Positions 16,910 to 21,470 of a stretch of 21,470 nt of DNA are shown here, piece after piece. The stretch lies in contig BJOX01000160.1 in assembly GCA_009731375.1 (NCBI GenBank), positions 544,460-565,929 of the forward strand, given 5' to 3'. The notes under the pieces were generated by a model. It was not told the origin of the DNA. It searched no databases and saw only the letters and a program-made list of their open reading frames with translations. The position numbers and the translations under genes were made by a program. The stretch is from Paulinella micropora (Eukaryota; Cercozoa; Imbricatea; Euglyphida). Position 1 is the first letter of the stretch; every line of letters starts with the position of its first letter.

Positions 16910-17939
16910 ATGGGAGGCCAGCAGCAGACAGGACGCCGCCTCATGCATCAGATTTTGGGGCTTCTGGCGGGCTGTTGGGCGCTGGAAGTCCTGGGCCTAG
17001 CGCTAGCGCGCCCCGCGCCGTACGGGGTGCCATCTTTGATCGTGATCTACAGCGCGCCGATGCACTTTGAGCGGCGCCTGGCCGTCCGCCGGACGTGGTG
17101 CTCTGCCGCCAGCCTGCTGCCCAGCGGCTCGAGGTGCGTGTTCTTGCTCGGCCGCGCGGGGTCCGAGGCGCAGCTGGCACAGGTTTCACAAGTCCACCGG
17201 GGCTTTCCCCCGGCCCTCGCCGAATGTGCCGTCCACTCCTATGTGTTGTGACAGGAAAACCAGCTGTTCGGCGACTTGGTGCTGGACGACACTTTTGTGG
17301 ATACGTACCAGCATTTGCCTTTCAAGCTTCTGAGCATGCTGGTCGGTTCGCAGCGGTGGCGCCGTCCCAGCGAGTTGTGTCTAATCAAGGCTGACGATGA
17401 CGAATACCTTGACACGCGCGCGTTGTCTGAGATATGGTTGGCCTTCTCTGGTTTTTTTGCCGTTCTTTTTTTTCTTGGTGCTGTGTGCGACGACGCCCAA
17501 AACGAGAGAGTGCCTGGTATTTTTTTGTTTTTGTGTGTTTGTTGTTTGGAGAAGCAGACGAGCACGCGCCGACGAGGTTGTGGGCAAAATCGCAATGTTC
17601 CATCGGGACAAGCGTGGTAAACCCTTGCGCGGGCGCTGCTACAACCAGTCCGCGGATGATACCTACTTCGAATACTTTCCTTTGGGTGGGGTCTATGTGC
17701 TGCCCTTTTCGGCCGTGGAGGCGCTGGACCTGGTCACGCTACGGTGCCCCGCAGAATTCACTGCTGAGGACATCATGCTATCTTACCTCGCCAAGCTCGC
17801 AGGGTTGCGCTTGTTGGCTATGCAACACCTGTCTCGTCCTATCCTTCATTCTCACTCTCCCCCCCTCTCTGTCCTTGTTTTCTTTTTTTTTGTTCTACAG
17901 TCCCTTGAAGCCAGGACCTTGGCCTCGTCCGCGCACTAA
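16910..17939 (+). CDS. Beta-1,3-galactosyltransferase-like protein (GT31), two introns
   Basis: Starts considered are ATG 16865, 16910 and 16943; 16910 leaves a short polar tail before the signal anchor. Exon 1 (16910-17182) has the GT31 hallmark RRLAVRRTW and FLLG. Exon 2 from 17255 has the E...FGDL, DTYQHLPFK and KADDDEYLD motifs (DDD binds the metal-UDP-sugar). Exon 3 has YFPLGGVYVL, matching the G-x-YV motif, and AEDIMLSYLAKLAG, matching the EDV motif. These are all the landmarks of beta-1,3-GalT/GlcNAcT enzymes in the correct order, so the split frames are best read as introns and not decay. Intron 1 is firm. The borders of intron 2 (about 17451-17562) are uncertain. The C-terminus after 17820 is doubtful, because the frame runs through a pyrimidine tract ending TTCTACAG that may be another acceptor. 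Expected location is the Golgi. Confidence 0.75.
17183..17254 (+). other. Intron 1 of the GT31-like gene
   Basis: CAG|GTTTCA to GTGACAG|G, 72 bases, phase 0. It removes an in-frame TGA and joins the FLLG part to the E..FGD motif at the spacing usual for the family. Confidence 0.75.
17451..17562 (+). other. Probable intron 2 of the GT31-like gene
   Basis: A T-rich stretch separates the DDD exon from the next conserved block, which is in another frame. A donor at 17451 (CTG|GTTTTT) with an acceptor at 17561-17562 keeps phase. Donor 17437 with an acceptor ending at 17554 also works. Confidence 0.45.
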
Positions 17940-18019
17940 GAATTCTANNNNNNNNNNTTTTTTGTTCTCCAGTCCCTTGAAGCCAGGACCTTGGCCTCGT
18001 CCGCGCACTAAGAATTCTA
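17886..18019. repeat. 62-base duplicate flanking a 10-N gap (likely assembly artefact)
   Basis: 17886-17947 and 17958-18019 are the same 62 bases with one mismatch (TACAG against TCCAG), separated by ten Ns. This is the pattern left when overlapping contig ends are scaffolded without being merged. Confidence 0.85.
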
Positions 18020-19041
18020 TTTTTCTGTTGTTTTTGGGCCTTGGTTTTGCTGTAGATTTGTGGGGACGCGACACACTAGCAACGCATCCTCGTGCTGGCT
18101 CTTTGCATCACTGAGCTAATATAACGAGACATCATTCTCTTTTTTGAGGACTGTGTTTGGTTATATTACCCACTTACTCTTCCATTGAGCTATCGTTGGG
18201 GATAGTACACAGGTTATACTATTAGATCCCTTATCAGAACACTTAATGCAAATCCACCTTTGTGGACCGAGTGGGCATATCTGCCCCCACAAAGTGGGCA
18301 CAGTTACTACTTGTTCCGTTCTTAATACCTACCATTCGTTTCATTCGTCCGTTACTGTTGGACGCTGTATAATCATTAAAGTCATTCTTCTGTATATTGT
18401 AAGTAATTACGTTATGAAGCGTTGAAGCGCCCTTCGCGCTGGAACCCTTGGAGAGTGTCTCCAAGTACCAAAGAAAGCTGGCACCAACACCCAGAATGAC
18501 GTTTCTTGTTCGTGTTTGGTGCCAAAGCAGAACTAATTTCTGTCTACTGTGTGTGGTTGATACTAGGTAACTGGTGAGGCACTGTGCGAGTTGAGCTGAG
18601 TCTCAGCGCAGTGGGTGGTTGTTCAAGGCCGTTCGAGCTCAGCCAGCCAGCCCACCAAGGCGCCAAGAGTTCCTCTGGCAACATTCCCTGGACAGTGGCA
18701 GTAGTTGCCAGACGTCCAGCCCGCCAGTTCAGCCGGTTACGACGGTTTCCTGCAACCTCTCTCGACACAACAGGCTTGACTTTGATCCGGTTTTTGGGTG
18801 AACTTTCTCAGTGACCCGTTTACGTTCGGCACCCACTTGCTCAGACCCCCACTCATTTTTTGCTTCTGTTGCCGACGTTGGATTTTTCCCCTGCAGTGGT
18901 GGAAAACCTCATATGAACTGGACCTGTCGTCAGGACAAGTGGCTTTGCGCTCGTAAGGACAAGTGGTTTTGCGCTCCCGTTGCAGACATTCGCTCAACAA
19001 GTTCCAGTTCAAGTAGCTTTGGGTAAGCCCTCAGGTAAGAC
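18020..19041. other. Unassigned AT-richer region with hairpins, possible retroelement or host sequence
   Basis: No gene recognised. Short stems lie at 18426-18440 (AGCGC/GCGCT), 18447-18465 (CTTGGAGA/TCTCCAAG) and 18479-18524 (TGGCACCAACAC with its near complement). A two-copy direct repeat, AGGACAAGTGGCTTTGCGCT, lies at 18932 and 18956. TGGTGAGGCACTG near 18569 could be a primer-binding-like site, and CTCAGGTAAGA near 19030 looks like a splice donor. Together these hint at a leader of an LTR element or a host exon, without proof. Confidence 0.35.
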
Positions 19042-19371
19042 ATGTCTTTACATACACACTACCCGAAAGTGAAACTATATTTGAAAATTTCTCCTCTTCC
19101 CAGAAATATAAAATACTTTAAGACTTATGAGACTACTTTGACAGCTATTCTTAGGTTAGTTAACACATTGTTAATTAATTGCTTAGAAGGAAAGTCAATA
19201 GTTTTCCCCAGCACAGTCAAGAAAGTGTCTACACTGTCACCATCTACATTTAAATCACAGAGACCACAATCTCAATCTGTTACACAAAGAGAGTTGGATG
19301 AAGAAGACAGTCTGAAGAGAGAAGAAGAGAAGAACGAAATCGTGAGAAAACGTAGAGAGCTGAAAGACTAG
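19042..19371 (+). CDS. Unrecognised small ORF, 109 codons
   Basis: ATG 19042 to TAG 19371. The N-terminal half is mixed; the C-terminal third is Ser/Thr/Gln and then Lys/Glu/Arg rich (REEEKNE-like), probably helical. No family recognised. It begins just after a donor-like GGTAAGAC, so it could also lie inside an intron. Codon and base composition are AT-richer than the viral genes to the left. It may be part of a degraded retroelement or a host sequence. Confidence 0.25.
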   Translation: MSLHTHYPKVKLYLKISPLPRNIKYFKTYETTLTAILRLVNTLLINCLEGKSIVFPSTVKKVSTLSPSTFKSQRPQSQSVTQRELDEEDSLKREEEKNEIVRKRRELKD

Positions 19372-20170
19372 TTGTTAGCATACATCATCTCCTCATGCCA
19401 GCAGAATCCGGATTCTATGGCATTGTTGCCTGAAGCAGAAGGTGAACCTGCGAAATTCTGAAAAGCTATAGTAGACAAGTATAGGGGATTAGACTAGATA
19501 GCAAGGCAGGTCGATTAGACAAGCTAGATGCTATGCAGGGGCCTAGTTCGATGAATAGAGTTAAGACATTGCTAACGAAATACAAGACATTAGTTAGACA
19601 GGTTGAGATAGACGAAGGAAGACCTGAGTCACACTACAAGAAGTGCAAGAAGCTATTTCGACTGCTACAACACTTTGACCCCATATCAACTCTATACACT
19701 ACATTGCAGCACATGGATCACAGATGGGACTGGAAATAGCTAACCCTAAAGGTAGTACAGGTCGCACAAGAACACAACAACGAAAAACTATACAGGGAAG
19801 TAATAACACCACAGAGGGGCAAACAGGTAGTGTTCAGTACAGTTTCGACGACGAAAGATTCTGAACAAATTTTTTACTCAATGGAAGGTTGATTTGTGAC
19901 TCGAACTAAAACATCGTGGTCTCAGAAGAGAATGGATCGGTGTTCTCTCTTCTGCGGGAAGAATTATTCATTTGTGAAGCTTTGATGTCCACAGAACCAA
20001 ACGACTTGAAAATATGATGGAAACAATCAGGTAACCAAGGCGTGAACTCACACAAAAAACCATTGCAATCTTTGTAAAACACATTTTTGTGATTGACTAA
20101 ATTGTTGCATTGACAGTCTTTGCTACAAGATCAGTTCGTGGAGGTTTTTCAAGAAGTCACAAGACAACAA
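19372..20170. other. Unassigned region, scattered short ORFs
   Basis: AT-rich, purine-rich plus strand. A 68-codon frame at 19533-19739 is Lys/Leu rich and unrecognised; it could be a remnant of a retroelement gag-like gene. Nothing else is supported. Confidence 0.3.
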
Positions 20171-20342
20171 CTATCTCCCTCTCCCTCTCCCTCTAGATCT
20201 CTCTCTCTCTCTCTCTCTCACTCTCTCTCTCTCTCTCATACTCACTCTCTCTCTCTCATACTCACTCTCTCTCTCTCTCATACTCACTCTCTCTCTCATA
20301 CTCACTCTCTCTCTCATACTCTCTCTCTCTCTCTCTCTCATA

Positions 20343-20377
<35 letters not shown>

Positions 20378-20917
20378 CCTCTCTCTCGAGCTCTCTCTCA
20401 GAGATCTCTCTCTCCCTCCCTCCCTCTCTCTATCTATTTATCTATCTCTCTCTCTTTGTCTATCTATCTATCTCTCCCTCGAGCTCTCTCATACTCTCTC
20501 TCTCTCTCATACTCTCTGTCTCTCATACTCTCTCTCTCTATCTATTTATCTATCTCTCTCTCTCTATGTATATCGATCTCCCTCTCCCTCTCTCTCTCTC
20601 TCCCTCTCTCTCTCTCTCTCTGTGTGTGTCTCTCTCTCTCATACTCTCTCTCTCTCTCTCTCATACTATCTCTCTCTCATGCTATCTCTCTCTCCCTCTC
20701 TCTCTCTCTCCCTCTCTCTCTCTCTCTCCCTCTCTCTCTCTCTCCCTCCCTCTCTCTCCCTCTCTCTCTCTCTCTCTATCTATCTATTTATCTATCTCTC
20801 TCTCTCTATCCATCTATCTATCTATCTCTCTCTCTCTCTGTCTGTCTGTCTGTCTCTCTCTCATACTCTCTCTCTCTCTCTCATACTCTCTCTCTCTCTC
20901 TCATACTCTCTCTCTCT
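20171..20917 (+). repeat. Long CT microsatellite with CATA and TATC interruptions
   Basis: About 750 bases of CT dinucleotides broken by regular CATACT units and TATC tetranucleotides. Open frames across it are Ser/Leu repeats without meaning. Confidence 0.97.
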
Positions 20918-20944
20918 GAGATAGATAGATAGATAGATAGATAG
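20918..20944 (+). repeat. GATA tetranucleotide microsatellite
   Basis: GATA units directly following the CT tract, complementary in type to the TATC units inside it. Confidence 0.95.
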
Positions 20945-20967
20945 GAAGAAGGAGAAAGAGACACTTA

Positions 20968-21180
20968 CATACACACCTTCTACATGCATGCATGCATACA
21001 TATATACGCACCATATCCACACAAGAAATAAGGAGTATATGTCTTCCTAAATATGTTTCCAGCAACCAGTTATTATAAGCAACACTGCTGAAACTTTCAT
21101 TTCCAGGATTCACATACATGAAAAAGTACATGCATGCACACATTACAGACATACATACATTATGTACATACATACATACC
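20968..21180 (+). repeat. CATA/CATG tetranucleotide patches
   Basis: Short runs of CATG, CATA and TATA near 20980-21006 and CATA runs near 21149-21178, separated by unique sequence. Confidence 0.75.
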
Positions 21181-21184
21181 TGTC

Positions 21185-21217
<33 letters not shown>

Positions 21218-21334
21218 ATCTATCTATCTGTCTATCTGTCTATCCATCTATCTGTCTATCTACCTATATATCTATCTATCTCTCTCTCTCCCACTCTCTC
21301 TCTCTCTCCCTCTCTTTCTCTCTCTGAGATAGAT
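21181..21334 (+). repeat. Second CT/TATC microsatellite ending in GATA
   Basis: CT and TATC/TGTC units, ending GAGATAGAT as the first array does. The last ~135 bases of the window hold no recognised feature. Confidence 0.92.
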
Positions 21335-21470
21335 GAAATATCGACTAATGTCAGAAAAAAGGAGCTTCTGATTTCGTCAACCAGGAAGTCTGTGGGTAAA
21401 GTATTAACCCGATGCCCAGCTAAGCCGTGATGTTTGCACGGAAGGGACTGATACAGGCAATACCAAAGCT

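Noticed and set aside
18266-18530. tRNA or ribozyme gene
   Set aside because: The stems do not form a cloverleaf, and the conserved hammerhead core bases are not present.
18115-19740. Complete LTR retrotransposon
   Set aside because: No paired LTRs, reverse transcriptase or integrase motif is visible; only suggestive leader-like features remain.
20120-20932. 270-codon Ser/Leu open frame
   Set aside because: Translation of the CT microsatellite.

Overview
The window reads as eukaryotic DNA carrying a block of genes from a herpes-like double-stranded DNA virus, probably an endogenous copy in an invertebrate genome. Evidence for a eukaryotic setting: short GT-AG introns, AATAAA/ATTAAA signals after several genes, purine-at-minus-3 start contexts, and long CT/GATA/CATA microsatellites at the right end. 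Evidence for the virus: a complete herpesvirus-type terminase large subunit (packaging ATPase plus RNase H-like nuclease), densely packed genes on both strands, a viral-style cyclin, and small surface-protein genes. I see no capsid, polymerase or protease gene, so this is only part of an element. I cannot name the host; the microsatellite style would suit a mollusc or another invertebrate. A chimeric scaffold is the main alternative to true integration.

Layout. 1-797: HNH-type protein, 5' partial, one intron. 838-1462: G-rich, gene-poor. 1463-2011: two-pass membrane protein, probably one intron. 4341-2292 (minus): terminase, one intron. 4682-5980: coiled-coil/ankyrin protein. 6198-7958: F-box-like/leucine-rich-repeat protein without a visible ATG. 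8270-8926: secreted-side Cys-rich two-pass membrane protein. 10018-8989 (minus): GT34-like glycosyltransferase. 10456-11547: cyclin. 12358-11852 (minus): Cys-rich surface protein, cut by a 727-N gap. 13169-13956 and 15077-16309: two near-identical GT92-like glycosyltransferase genes separated by three large palindromes. 16910-17939: beta-1,3-galactosyltransferase-like (GT31) gene with introns. From about 18.1 kb the composition turns AT-rich, with hairpins, unrecognised ORFs and microsatellites, and no viral gene is recognisable.

How the genes fit together (inference). The terminase packages DNA. The cyclin and the F-box/LRR protein would act on the host cell cycle and ubiquitin system. The ankyrin protein is probably another host-interaction factor. 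Glycosyltransferases of three families, all shaped like Golgi type II membrane enzymes, could remodel glycans on the small Cys-rich surface proteins or on host proteins. Most reading frames are intact, so the copy is young, functional or under selection. Four N gaps (1585-1594, 12359-13085, 13957-13966, 17948-17957) limit what can be said.
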